From contig CAJMLH010000028.1 of assembly GCA_905214195.1 (NCBI GenBank), forward strand, positions 1 to 27,652: a stretch of 27,652 bases of DNA, in the 5' to 3' direction. The DNA comes from an uncultured bacterium (GTDB lineage: Bacteria > Bacillota > Clostridia > Peptostreptococcales > Anaerovoracaceae). Within the stretch, counting starts at the first letter, position 1; the number at the start of each line of letters is the position of its first letter. Below the pieces are notes generated by a model. That model had not been told where the DNA came from. It searched no databases and was given only the letters and a program-made list of their open reading frames with translations. A program made the position numbers and the translations under genes. Positions 1 to 7,727 of the stretch are shown in pieces.

Positions 1-1
1 T

Positions 2-2497
2 GCAAGAATAGGAAGACCTCACTGTCCTGTATGCGGAAAACCCATAACCAGTCAGTCGGTGGATCAGATAGTCGATACTATAATGGAATTCCAAGAGGGA
101 ACCAAGCTTTTGATTCTTGCCCCTGTAATAAGAGGCCGCAAGGGAACTCATGAGAAAGTTCTTGAAAAAATAAAGAAAGAGGGCTTCAGCCGTGTTAAAG
201 TAGATGGCGAAGTAAAACTTTTAGACGAGGACGAAATCAAGTTAGAAAAAACCTTTAAGCATAACATAGAAATCGTTGTTGACAGAATAGTGGTGAAGCC
301 GGGTCAGGAAAGCAGAATTTCCGAGGCTTGCGAGCTTGCTATGGCTCATGGCGACGGACTTGTAAATGTTGTGGGGGATTTCTATGATTGGCATTACGAA
401 AGAACTTTCAGCAGCAAATTTGCCTGCCCGGATCACGGAGTAAGCATAGAAGAGCTGGAACCTCGTATGTTTTCTTTTAATGCACCTTTTGGAGCATGTC
501 CGGCGTGCAGCGGAATCGGATACACCCAGAAACTTAACCCCTCAAAGATAGTTAATGAAGAACTCAGCATTCCTGACGGAGCTTTGTCGGTGGTATTCGG
601 GTCTATGGAATTCAGCGGATTTTACAGACAGATGGTAAATGCTCTTGCAGAAGATAACGGAGTAGATATAGACAAGCCGTTAAAAGATCTGCCCGAAAAA
701 TTCAGACATGAGCTTCTTTACGGAACGGGTGACAGACACCTTAAATATTATTATACCAGCCGCAACACAGGAAGCAAATCTTTGCAGGACAGACCTTTTG
801 AGGGTGTTGTAAACAACATAGAGAGACGCTACCGTGAGACTTCATCGGAATATTTCAAAAAAAGAATGGAAGAGTATATGACCATAGACCTTTGTCCTGA
901 ATGCAGAGGAAAAAGGTTTAAACCTGAAATTCTTGCAGTTACGGTCGGAGGGAAAAACATAGCTGAGCTTTCGGAGATGTCAATAAGAGAGGCTTTGGAT
1001 TTTACAGAAAGCCTTGAACTTTCAGAAAAAGAGAAAGCCATAGCACATCAGATTTTGAAAGAAATAAAGGCAAGACTAAAGTTTCTCATAGATGTGGGAC
1101 TGGACTATCTTACACTAAGCCGTTCGGCGGGAACTTTGTCAGGCGGTGAATCACAGAGAATAAGGCTGGCAACCCAGATAGGCTCAAGTCTTGTCGGAGT
1201 GCTTTATATATTGGATGAACCGAGCATAGGACTTCATCAGAAAGATAACGAAAAGCTTCTTTTAACACTTAGGCATTTGACTGACATAGGTAATACGCTG
1301 ATAGTTGTGGAGCATGACGAGGATACCATGTATGCGGCAGATTACATAGTGGATATAGGGCCGGGTGCGGGAATAAACGGCGGAGAGTTGGTTGTTCAGG
1401 GAACGGTTGAAGATATAAAGGCATGTGAGGAATCATTGACAGGTCAATATCTTTCGGGCAAAAAGAAGATAGAAGTGCAGGAAAAGCGAAGAGAGGGAAA
1501 TGGTAAATTTCTTACCATAAAAGGAGCTCGTCAGAATAATCTGAAGAATATAGATGTAGAAATACCTCTTGGCAAACTTGTCTGTGTAACAGGAGTATCA
1601 GGGTCCGGAAAAAGCAGTCTTGTCAATGAGATATTGTACAAGGGAGTTTCTAAAATAACCAACAAAACCCTTGAAGAAGCAGGGGAACATGACGAGATTA
1701 CAGGCATAGAGAATATAGATAAGGTTATAGATATAGACCAATCGCCTATAGGCAGGACACCTCGTTCAAACCCGGCGACTTATACCGGGATGTTTACAGC
1801 AATCAGAGATTTGTTTGCCGGACTTCCGGAAGCAAAGATGCGAGGATTCGGCAAAGGAAGATTCAGCTTCAATGTAAAAGGAGGTCGCTGCGAGGCATGC
1901 GGCGGAGACGGTATAATCAAAATAGAGATGCACTTTTTACCTGATGTTTATGTTCCGTGTGAGGTTTGCAAGGGTCACAGATACAACAGAGAGACTCTGG
2001 AAGTTAAATATAAGGGTAAGAATATTTTTGATGTACTTGACATGAGCGTTACAGAAGCGGTAGAATTCTTTAAGAACATACCTGCTGTGGCAAGACCTCT
2101 TAAGACTTTAAATGAAGTGGGTCTTGGATATATCAAGTTGGGACAGCCCTCAACTCAGCTTTCGGGCGGAGAAGCACAGAGAGTCAAACTTGCTACAGAA
2201 CTTTCCAAAAGAAGTACAGGCAAAACATTATATATTCTTGACGAACCGACAACAGGGCTTCACTTTGCAGATGTGGATAAACTTATATCCGTTTTGGATA
2301 AGTTAGTGGATGCCGGAAACACTGTGGTAGTTATAGAACACAATTTAGATGTTATCAAACGAGCCGACCATATAATAGACTTGGGACCTGACGGCGGAGA
2401 TCGAGGCGGCACGATTGTAACTACGGGAACTCCTGAGGAAGTTGCGTTGTGTAAAGAGTCATACACCGGACAATTCCTTAAAAAACTTCTCGGATAA
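2..2497 (+). CDS. uvrA: UvrA, excinuclease ABC subunit A (5' end outside window)
   Basis: This is the DNA damage recognition ATPase of nucleotide excision repair, which acts with UvrB and UvrC. The frame is open from base 2, so the gene runs in from the left. Compared with the usual length of about 940 residues, roughly the first 110, including the first Walker A, are missing. Visible parts are the CPVCGK zinc-finger start at the edge, the second half of that module with CPDHG and CPACSG, a first ABC signature LSGGESQRIRLA with ILDEPSIGLH, the second Walker A GVSGSGKSS, the C-terminal zinc finger (CEAC ... CEVC), and a second signature LSGGEAQRVKLA with ILDEPTTGLH. It ends in TAA, 44 bases before the next gene on the same strand. 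A GTG at 59 is only an internal Val codon. Codon use is rich in ATA and AGA, like the other backbone genes. Confidence 0.97.
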   Translation, partial: ARIGRPHCPVCGKPITSQSVDQIVDTIMEFQEGTKLLILAPVIRGRKGTHEKVLEKIKKEGFSRVKVDGEVKLLDEDEIKLEKTFKHNIEIVVDRIVVKPGQESRISEACELAMAHGDGLVNVVGDFYDWHYERTFSSKFACPDHGVSIEELEPRMFSFNAPFGACPACSGIGYTQKLNPSKIVNEELSIPDGALSVVFGSMEFSGFYRQMVNALAEDNGVDIDKPLKDLPEKFRHELLYGTGDRHLKYYYTSRNTGSKSLQDRPFEGVVNNIERRYRETSSEYFKKRMEEYMTIDLCPECRGKRFKPEILAVTVGGKNIAELSEMSIREALDFTESLELSEKEKAIAHQILKEIKARLKFLIDVGLDYLTLSRSAGTLSGGESQRIRLATQIGSSLVGVLYILDEPSIGLHQKDNEKLLLTLRHLTDIGNTLIVVEHDEDTMYAADYIVDIGPGAGINGGELVVQGTVEDIKACEESLTGQYLSGKKKIEVQEKRREGNGKFLTIKGARQNNLKNIDVEIPLGKLVCVTGVSGSGKSSLVNEILYKGVSKITNKTLEEAGEHDEITGIENIDKVIDIDQSPIGRTPRSNPATYTGMFTAIRDLFAGLPEAKMRGFGKGRFSFNVKGGRCEACGGDGIIKIEMHFLPDVYVPCEVCKGHRYNRETLEVKYKGKNIFDVLDMSVTEAVEFFKNIPAVARPLKTLNEVGLGYIKLGQPSTQLSGGEAQRVKLATELSKRSTGKTLYILDEPTTGLHFADVDKLISVLDKLVDAGNTVVVIEHNLDVIKRADHIIDLGPDGGDRGGTIVTTGTPEEVALCKESYTGQFLKKLLG

Positions 2498-2541
2498 ATA
2501 GGGCTTGCTTACGCCCATAAATAATACGGAGGAAATCCAAG

Positions 2542-3975
2542 ATGAAAAACAAAACGAATCTGACCATGCTGACAGACTTTTATGAACTCACCATGGCAAA
2601 CGGCTATTTTGAGACAGGCATGGCAGATGACATTGCCTATTTCGATATGTTTTTCAGAAGAGTGCCTGACGGAGGCGGCTATGCTATAATGGCCGGTGTC
2701 GAGCAGATGATAGAATATCTGAAAAACCTTGAATTTACAGATGAAGATATTGACTACCTCAGAAGTAAAAATATTTTCTGTGAAGAATTTCTGCAATATT
2801 TGAGAGACTTCAAATTTGAATGTGATGTATGGGCGATTCCCGAGGGTACACCTATTTTCCCTCATGAACCTATAGTTACCGTAAGAGGGCCTGTAATGCA
2901 GGCGCAATTCGTGGAAACCATGATTCTTCTGACTATTAACCACCAGAGTCTTATAGCCACAAAGGCGAATCGTATTGTGAGGGCGGCCAAGGGACGAAGT
3001 GTCATGGAATTCGGAACAAGAAGAGCTCATGGAGCTGAGGCAGCGATATTCGGAGCAAGAGCCGCTTATATAGGAGGCTGTGCAGGAACTGCATGTGCAA
3101 TAGCCGACAGAGACCACGGTATATCGGCCCTTGGAACTATGGCTCACAGTTGGGTACAGATGTATCCGGATGAATATTCTGCTTTTAAGAAGTATGCCGA
3201 AATATACCCTGAAAACTGTACTCTTTTGGTTGACACATACAATGTGCTTAAATCAGGTGTTCCGGCAGCCATAAAGGTATTTAAGGAAATGAAGCCTAAA
3301 AAGATGGGAATAAGAATAGATTCCGGAGATGTGGCATATCTTACAAAAAAGGCTCGTAAGATGTTGGATGACGCAGGTTTGCAGGAATGCCAGATTGTCG
3401 TTTCCAATTCTCTTGATGAATATATAATCAGAGATGTAATACTTGAGGGGGCATGCATAGACTCCTTTGGCGTTGGCGAGAGACTTATAACTGCCAAATC
3501 AGAGCCTGTTTTCGGCGGAGTATATAAGCTTGTTGCTCTTGAAACAGACGGAAAGCTGATACCGAAGATTAAAATTTCGGAAAATATAGAAAAAATAACC
3601 AATCCGGGCTTCAAGCATTTGTTCCGTCTTTATGACAAAAAGACAGGAAAGGCAAGAGGCGATGTCATAACAGTTGCAGATGAAACTGTGCCGGAATTGG
3701 AAGAATACGAAATTTTTGACCCTAATGCTATATGGAAGCGCACAAAGATAAAGGATTATTATGTAAGAAATCTCAGGGTGCAGCTGTTTGACAAAGGCAA
3801 ATGTGTTTATGAAAGCCCGTCGGTAGATGAAATAAGAGATTATTGTAAGGCTCAGGTGGACACGCTTTGGGATGAAACATTGCGTTTTGAAAATCCACAG
3901 ACATATTATGTTGACCTTTCCCAGAAGCTGTGGGATGTAAAAAATGAATTGTTATCTGAATTTGCCGCAAAATAG
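2542..3975 (+). CDS. pncB: Nicotinate phosphoribosyltransferase
   Basis: The enzyme joins nicotinate to PRPP with ATP, giving nicotinate mononucleotide for NAD salvage in the cytoplasm. The 477-aa product has the family start TDFYELTMANGYF at about residues 11-23, a central GTRRAHGAEAA motif and a phosphate-binding IRIDSGDVAYL segment. Length and motifs fit the long Firmicutes form. The ATG at 2542 has a GGAGG site about 10 bases upstream. It lies 44 bases after uvrA on the same strand with no clear terminator between them, so the two may be cotranscribed, although their functions are unrelated. Nothing looks broken. Confidence 0.95.
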   Translation: MKNKTNLTMLTDFYELTMANGYFETGMADDIAYFDMFFRRVPDGGGYAIMAGVEQMIEYLKNLEFTDEDIDYLRSKNIFCEEFLQYLRDFKFECDVWAIPEGTPIFPHEPIVTVRGPVMQAQFVETMILLTINHQSLIATKANRIVRAAKGRSVMEFGTRRAHGAEAAIFGARAAYIGGCAGTACAIADRDHGISALGTMAHSWVQMYPDEYSAFKKYAEIYPENCTLLVDTYNVLKSGVPAAIKVFKEMKPKKMGIRIDSGDVAYLTKKARKMLDDAGLQECQIVVSNSLDEYIIRDVILEGACIDSFGVGERLITAKSEPVFGGVYKLVALETDGKLIPKIKISENIEKITNPGFKHLFRLYDKKTGKARGDVITVADETVPELEEYEIFDPNAIWKRTKIKDYYVRNLRVQLFDKGKCVYESPSVDEIRDYCKAQVDTLWDETLRFENPQTYYVDLSQKLWDVKNELLSEFAAK

Positions 3976-4012
3976 AAATGAATTATTAAGAATTTGTTAA
4001 TGTAATACATAA

Positions 4013-4040
4013 ACTACTGTGGTAAAATGGTTGTAACAAC
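4013..4040 (+). promoter_or_regulatory. Extended -10 promoter and small palindrome before the NlpC/P60-like gene
   Basis: TGGTAAAAT at 4020-4028 fits an extended -10 (TGnTAAAAT); no good -35 is seen at 17 bases. Just downstream, GTTGTAACAAC at 4030-4040 is a perfect odd-length palindrome between the -10 and the ribosome binding site, so it may be an operator. The call is by eye only. Confidence 0.4.
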
Positions 4041-4061
4041 AAAAGTTGGAGGAGAGTCGTA

Positions 4062-4619
4062 ATGAAGAGCATATATATTTTACTGACAAAGAGTACGACT
4101 ATCTGTTCAAGAATAATTTATCTGGCAACAAGAAGTGAATTCACTCATGCAAGCATTTCACTGGACAGTAGTTTTAATCATCTTTATACTTTTGCAAGAA
4201 AATACAGACATTTGATGCTGCCCGCAGGCTTTACTGTAGAAAGCGTATACCGTGGAATCATGGGCGATTCGGACGACATGAAGTGTGCAGTATATGAGCT
4301 TAAAATCAGTGATAAGGCATATGAAAAGTTAGTTGAAATATTAAACCGTTTTGAAGAAAACCGTGCCAAATACAGATACAGTGTTTTGGGACTGACAATG
4401 TGCAAGCTTAACAAGGCATATGAGAGAGAAGATTATTTCTTTTGTTCACAATTTGTGTACAAGGTTTTGACAGAGGCAGGGGCCATAAAGGGTACTGTAG
4501 AACCATCTCTTGTGAAGCCAATGGATTTGTCATCTCTCCCTGAAGTGAGAGAAGTATTTAAAGACAATATAAGGGCTTTAAGAGTAAACAGTTATGCCTT
4601 TGGAAGCATTGCCAACTGA
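4062..4619 (+). CDS. NlpC/P60-like (permuted papain-fold, YiiX type) putative cysteine hydrolase
   Basis: The 185-aa soluble protein has no clear signal peptide. FTHASISLD at about residues 27-35 and FFCSQFVYK at about residues 125-133 match the His and Cys motifs of permuted NlpC/P60 (YiiX/YebB-like) proteins, in which the His motif comes before the Cys motif. Substrates of this family are varied (amides, lipids, cell-wall fragments), so none is assigned. A strong GGAGGAG site sits about 8 bases before the ATG. The gene has its own putative promoter and is followed by a hairpin terminator, so it is probably monocistronic. Confidence 0.65.
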   Translation: MKSIYILLTKSTTICSRIIYLATRSEFTHASISLDSSFNHLYTFARKYRHLMLPAGFTVESVYRGIMGDSDDMKCAVYELKISDKAYEKLVEILNRFEENRAKYRYSVLGLTMCKLNKAYEREDYFFCSQFVYKVLTEAGAIKGTVEPSLVKPMDLSSLPEVREVFKDNIRALRVNSYAFGSIAN

Positions 4620-4639
4620 TTACGATTTGTTTTAAAACG

Positions 4640-4694
4640 AAAAGGACTCGGATTATCCGGCTGATGTATGACGGATTTCTGAGTCCTTTTATTG
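4640..4694 (+). terminator. Rho-independent terminator
   Basis: AAAAGGACTC (4640-4649) pairs perfectly with GAGTCCTTTT (4681-4690). The long loop can form a smaller inner hairpin, and the 3' arm ends in a T run. It lies 20 bases after the NlpC/P60-like gene. Confidence 0.8.
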
Positions 4695-5134
4695 GTTATA
4701 TGTGGCTTTATGCCGAATGTTGATTCTGTGTCAAATATCGAGGTTTGGTACAATTTTGCAATAAGAATTGAGAGAGACGGTGTGAACCGCCACTTCCTTA
4801 ACCGGTCGAAAATTGTCGTAAAATGTCGCCATGCAGCAATAATGTTAAAGCCATAATTTTGTGGCTAAACTCGGCCGCCTGATATTTACAGCCAACTTTC
4901 ATCCCTAAAAGCAACTACTGAAGTAAATTCCGGTGTGAAAATATGATAAGCTGTAAGCCCTATTACCATATTTGAGCCGTTACATATACTTAAACTTCGG
5001 CATATATCTCCTTACTTGCCTTTTGAGTATTTTCGCAATAAAAAATCGAGATGGCAGAAACTTTCTCAGCCACCCCGACATTTATTACAGAGCCTGTTTA
5101 TTACAGGATCACATTTATCATAGAATAATATTCA
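4695..5134. other. Intergenic region of about 440 bases with no supported gene
   Basis: The region separates the terminator after the NlpC/P60-like gene from the end of the aldolase gene. No long ORF with a good ribosome binding site is seen; a 63-codon plus-strand frame at 4972-5163 overlaps the aldolase end and has no credible product. On the minus strand near 5000 there is AAGGAGATAT before a seven-codon frame reading MPKFKYM and then a stop, which could be the dead start of a lost gene. A weak hairpin (AGCCA/TGGCT, 4849-4865) could end aldolase transcripts. CGGTGTGAA occurs twice, near 4780 and 4930. The stretch may be a remnant of a repeat or insertion. Confidence 0.5.
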
Positions 5135-6070
5135 TTAGAGAGTCAGAGAGCCTGAACAATTGAGTACATTTTTAATCTTGTGCTGTACCATTGATTTGAT
5201 TGCATCTCTTCCCGGTCCAAGATACTTACGAGGGTCGAATTCCGCAGGATTTTCTGCAAGGAATTTGCGAACTTCGGCTGTAAGTGCAAGACGAAGATCC
5301 GTATCTATGTTTACCTTACATATTCCGTATTTAACCGACTCTCTTATCATTTCTTCAGGAACACCCTGAGCCCCCGGAATATCACCTCCGTATAGGTTAC
5401 ATTTATCTACGAATTCTCTGAGGACGGTTGAAGCTCCATGAAGTACGAGCGGAGTATCCGGAATCAGATTATGAATGGTTTTAAGTCTTTCAAAATCCAG
5501 ATATGGATCGCCTTTGAATTTGTATGCACCATGACTTGTGCCTATGGCTATAGCCAGAGAGTCTACACCCGTTTTTTCTACGAATTCGGCAGCTTCTTCA
5601 GGGTCTGTAAAAGTTGCAGAACGAGCGTCTACTTTTATGTTGTCTTCCACACCTGCAAGCTTGCCTAATTCTGCTTCAACCACTACTCCGTGTGCGTGAG
5701 CATACTCTACGACCTCTTTGGTAAGACGAATGTTCTCTTCAAATGGGTGTTTTGAGCCATCTATCATGACAGAGGTAAATCCGTCATCTACGCATTTTTT
5801 GCAGATCTCGAAATCTTCTCCGTGGTCAAGGTGAAGAGCGATATCAAGCCCTGTATCTTCTATGGCAGCTTCTACCAATTTTAATAGATAGGCAGGCTTT
5901 GCATATTTACGGGCTCCGGCTGAAACCTGAAGAATCAAAGCAGACTTCTCCTCTTGAGCGGCTTCTACAATGCCCTGTATGATTTCCATGTTATTAACAT
6001 TAAAAGCACCGATTGCATAATCGGATTTTAAAGCTTTTGTAAACATTTCTTTTGTGGTTACTAATGCCAT
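5135..6070 (-). CDS. fba: Class II fructose-bisphosphate aldolase
   Basis: This zinc-dependent glycolytic and gluconeogenic enzyme splits fructose 1,6-bisphosphate into DHAP and glyceraldehyde 3-phosphate. The 311-aa protein shows the class II set: ALHLDHGED at residues 78-86, with D82 as the likely catalytic acid and H83 as a zinc ligand; VMIDGSKHPFEEN; a GTSHGAYKFKG phosphate and zinc loop; and LVLHGAST near residue 210. The ATG at 6070 follows a GGAGG site by about 9 bases, and a TATAAT -10 lies upstream. It is transcribed alone, towards the 4.7-5.1 kb gap. Related tagatose-bisphosphate aldolases share the fold, but length and motifs favour the fructose enzyme. Confidence 0.93.
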   Translation of the reverse strand: MALVTTKEMFTKALKSDYAIGAFNVNNMEIIQGIVEAAQEEKSALILQVSAGARKYAKPAYLLKLVEAAIEDTGLDIALHLDHGEDFEICKKCVDDGFTSVMIDGSKHPFEENIRLTKEVVEYAHAHGVVVEAELGKLAGVEDNIKVDARSATFTDPEEAAEFVEKTGVDSLAIAIGTSHGAYKFKGDPYLDFERLKTIHNLIPDTPLVLHGASTVLREFVDKCNLYGGDIPGAQGVPEEMIRESVKYGICKVNIDTDLRLALTAEVRKFLAENPAEFDPRKYLGPGRDAIKSMVQHKIKNVLNCSGSLTL

Positions 6071-6140
6071 TTTTCTTCCTCCGGTAAAATTACGGGCGAA
6101 TGAATATAAGCGTCCGCATTGTTATATAAATCTTTAATAT

Positions 6141-6169
6141 ATTATACACTAATAAATGAAAGATTAAAA
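6141..6169 (-). promoter_or_regulatory. Putative fba promoter
   Basis: Minus-strand TATAAT occupies 6141-6146. The hexamer 17 bases upstream reads TTTTAA, a weak -35. It lies about 70 bases before the aldolase start in an AT-rich stretch. Confidence 0.45.
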
Positions 6170-6185
6170 GATGGCATTTTGTATT

Positions 6186-6578
6186 TTAATCTTCAAAGCC
6201 ATAATCGTCATCAAAACTGTTATCCGTATAATTATTTGTATTCTTGCCTAAAACCGAAAGAAGAGGACCGATGTTATTGATTATACCGCTGAGATCAGGC
6301 ATAGAATTATCTAAAAGGTCGCCGGGTGAGGGAAGCTTAGGGGCCGGCGGCGGGTTTAGAACCATCTGGCCGAGGTTATCCATTCTGTTGATTATATCGG
6401 TAACACGGTGGAGATCTTTTAGCACGCTGATCAAATCAAATGCTCCCGGGAGCATACCGGCATACCTTGTGTGCTTTGGACTATGGGATTTTAGAGAAGA
6501 GAAAGAGGGTTCCTGTCCTGCTGCCGCAGCAATCAGGATTACCGCAGCAATGCCGATGATTCCCGAATTGTTATTCAT
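6186..6578 (-). CDS. Unknown small protein with N-terminal hydrophobic segment
   Basis: The 130-aa product starts at an ATG with a good AGGAGG about 7 bases upstream. Residues 5-20 are hydrophobic (GIIGIAAVILIAAAA), as in a signal anchor or uncleaved signal sequence. A proline-rich stretch lies near residues 75-85 (NPPPAPKLPSP), and the end is acidic and Asn/Asp-rich (DDDYGFED). No catalytic motif is seen. It is divergent from the 88-aa gene at 6687, with about 108 bases between the starts, which suggests shared control. Small proteins of this style occur near sporulation genes in clostridia, but that is only a loose resemblance. Function unknown. Confidence 0.6.
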   Translation of the reverse strand: MNNNSGIIGIAAVILIAAAAGQEPSFSSLKSHSPKHTRYAGMLPGAFDLISVLKDLHRVTDIINRMDNLGQMVLNPPPAPKLPSPGDLLDNSMPDLSGIINNIGPLLSVLGKNTNNYTDNSFDDDYGFED

Positions 6579-6686
6579 ATGTACACCTCCTCGTCATTTT
6601 GCGTTTAAATACACATTTCATATTATGAAATTTTGCAGCGTATCGTGCATAGATTGTAATAGAAAGCAGAAATAGGAGGTTGATTT

Positions 6687-6953
6687 ATGGAATTGGACGA
6701 AAGAATGATAGGTGATATAGCTAAACAACTTGGGATTTCAAGTGGGAAAAATATGGGAAGAGATGCAATGAATTATCTTGCTTCTAAAAGTGACGAAGAA
6801 CTTGAACGAGAAATTTTGAAAATCAAGCGTCAGCTTAAGGCAAACAATATAACTTACGATAAACAGATGGAAGTCTTGAGAAGTATAGCACCTATGATGA
6901 ATCAAAGTCAGAGAAGAAAGTTACAGAGGGTAATAGAACTTTTGAACCGATAA
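6687..6953 (+). CDS. Unknown small helical protein (88 aa)
   Basis: The ATG at 6687 has an AGGAGG site about 7 bases upstream. The product is charged and predicted mostly helical: an N-terminal GDIAKQLGISSGKNMG part, then KSDEELEREILKIKRQL, which could form a coiled coil, and a basic end (NQSQRRKLQRVIELLNR). There is no signal peptide or membrane segment, so it is probably cytoplasmic. It pairs divergently with the membrane-anchored unknown gene to the left; nothing follows on the same strand for about 700 bases. The C-terminal pattern of basic residues before a short amphipathic helix is seen in other clostridial small proteins of unknown role. Confidence 0.65.
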   Translation: MELDERMIGDIAKQLGISSGKNMGRDAMNYLASKSDEELEREILKIKRQLKANNITYDKQMEVLRSIAPMMNQSQRRKLQRVIELLNR

Positions 6954-7066
6954 GCGTTAAAATTATTTTGTAACAAATGCTGTATAATCTGAATTTGCTT
7001 ACAAATACTGCACCATTGGCAACAAAAACCTGCCACGACATTTGACAAAGGAATCATAAACAGGCA

Positions 7067-7121
7067 TTAAAAAAGGGTGTTCCCAAGGAGACATTGTCCC
7101 ATGGAAAGAACACCCTTAAAA
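7067..7121 (-). terminator. Rho-independent terminator after the MltG-like gene
   Basis: AAGGGTGTTC (7073-7082) pairs with GAACACCCTT (7108-7117), and an inner CCA/TGG extends the stem. Read on the minus strand, the stem is followed by a T run, and it sits 10 bases beyond the stop of the gene at 7132-7647. Confidence 0.85.
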
Positions 7122-7131
7122 GCATTTGAAA

Positions 7132-7647
7132 TTAGCCCCAGTTAACGATATCGGCAATATTTGCTTTAGAAGAACCTTTGGCAAAAGTGAAACTGCCGGC
7201 ACTTATTTTCTGGTGATCAAGTCCTGCGGCTGTACATACTGATTGATATTCCTTATAATCAGCAAAAAGACCGGCATTTACCAGGCATTGTACGGCTTCC
7301 GCAGCGTTGGAACCACTGATATTGATACTGATTTCTCTTGCCAGTACACCGTCAGTCCATAATGACTGTGACTCACCGCTGTCTGAGATTCCCGAAGCTT
7401 CTGAGTTGTCGTTTTCGGCATCAGCATCACCATCGGACCCATCCTGAGGAGATGACTGCTCGTCTTCCTCGGAATCAGTTGATATATCTGTTTCGGTGGA
7501 AGTAGAGCCTGTGTCTGAAATCAGAGTTTTTGGATATTCCATTATCGCATCCATTCTCCAGATTATGAGGAGCGTTGCTGTAACAAGAATAAGCAGAGCT
7601 ATAATAATATCGTTTTTATCATATAAAAAATCTTTGAATTTTTTCAT
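7132..7647 (-). CDS. Membrane-anchored protein with isolated MltG/YceG-type LysM-like domain
   Basis: The 171-aa protein has a short basic N-terminus, one membrane helix at about residues 13-30 (IIIALLILVTATLLIIW), a Ser/Asp/Glu-rich low-complexity linker (about 44-95), and a compact C-terminal domain. That domain (ISINISGSNAAEA ... GLFADYKEYQ ... KISAGSFTFAKGSS) follows the N-terminal LysM-like subdomain of the MltG/YceG lytic transglycosylases, with its strand, helix, GxI helix, and aGxY/F-type turn. The catalytic MltG region is absent. By inference it is a cell-surface peptidoglycan-binding protein or a regulator of glycan-strand length. The start has a GGAGG site on the minus strand. It is divergent from the pseudouridine synthase and followed by a good terminator. 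Confidence 0.65.
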   Translation of the reverse strand: MKKFKDFLYDKNDIIIALLILVTATLLIIWRMDAIMEYPKTLISDTGSTSTETDISTDSEEDEQSSPQDGSDGDADAENDNSEASGISDSGESQSLWTDGVLAREISINISGSNAAEAVQCLVNAGLFADYKEYQSVCTAAGLDHQKISAGSFTFAKGSSKANIADIVNWG

Positions 7648-7712
7648 AATCTCCTCCCTTAGTGAACATGTACATTTTATCAGATTTGCACTTTTTTCTC
7701 AAGAGGTTTTGG

Positions 7713-7720
7713 TGTATAAT
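7713..7720 (+). promoter_or_regulatory. -10 element immediately before the pseudouridine synthase start
   Basis: TGTATAAT at 7713-7720 contains a perfect TATAAT (7715-7720) only 7 bases before the ATG at 7728. No -35 at 16-18 bases is convincing. If this is the promoter, the mRNA begins at or next to the start codon. Confidence 0.45.
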
Positions 7721-7727
7721 ATTTGAC

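Noticed and set aside
4972..5163. 63-aa plus-strand ORF before the aldolase gene
   Set aside because: It has no ribosome binding site, low-complexity hydrophobic start and overlap with the aldolase 3' end.
6244..6675. 143-aa plus-strand ORF
   Set aside because: It is antisense to the 130-aa gene, which has a proper ribosome binding site and natural composition; this one has none.
6983..6988. TATAAT suggesting a small RNA between 6990 and 7066
   Set aside because: No good -35 at the right distance and the hairpin downstream has its T run only on the other strand.
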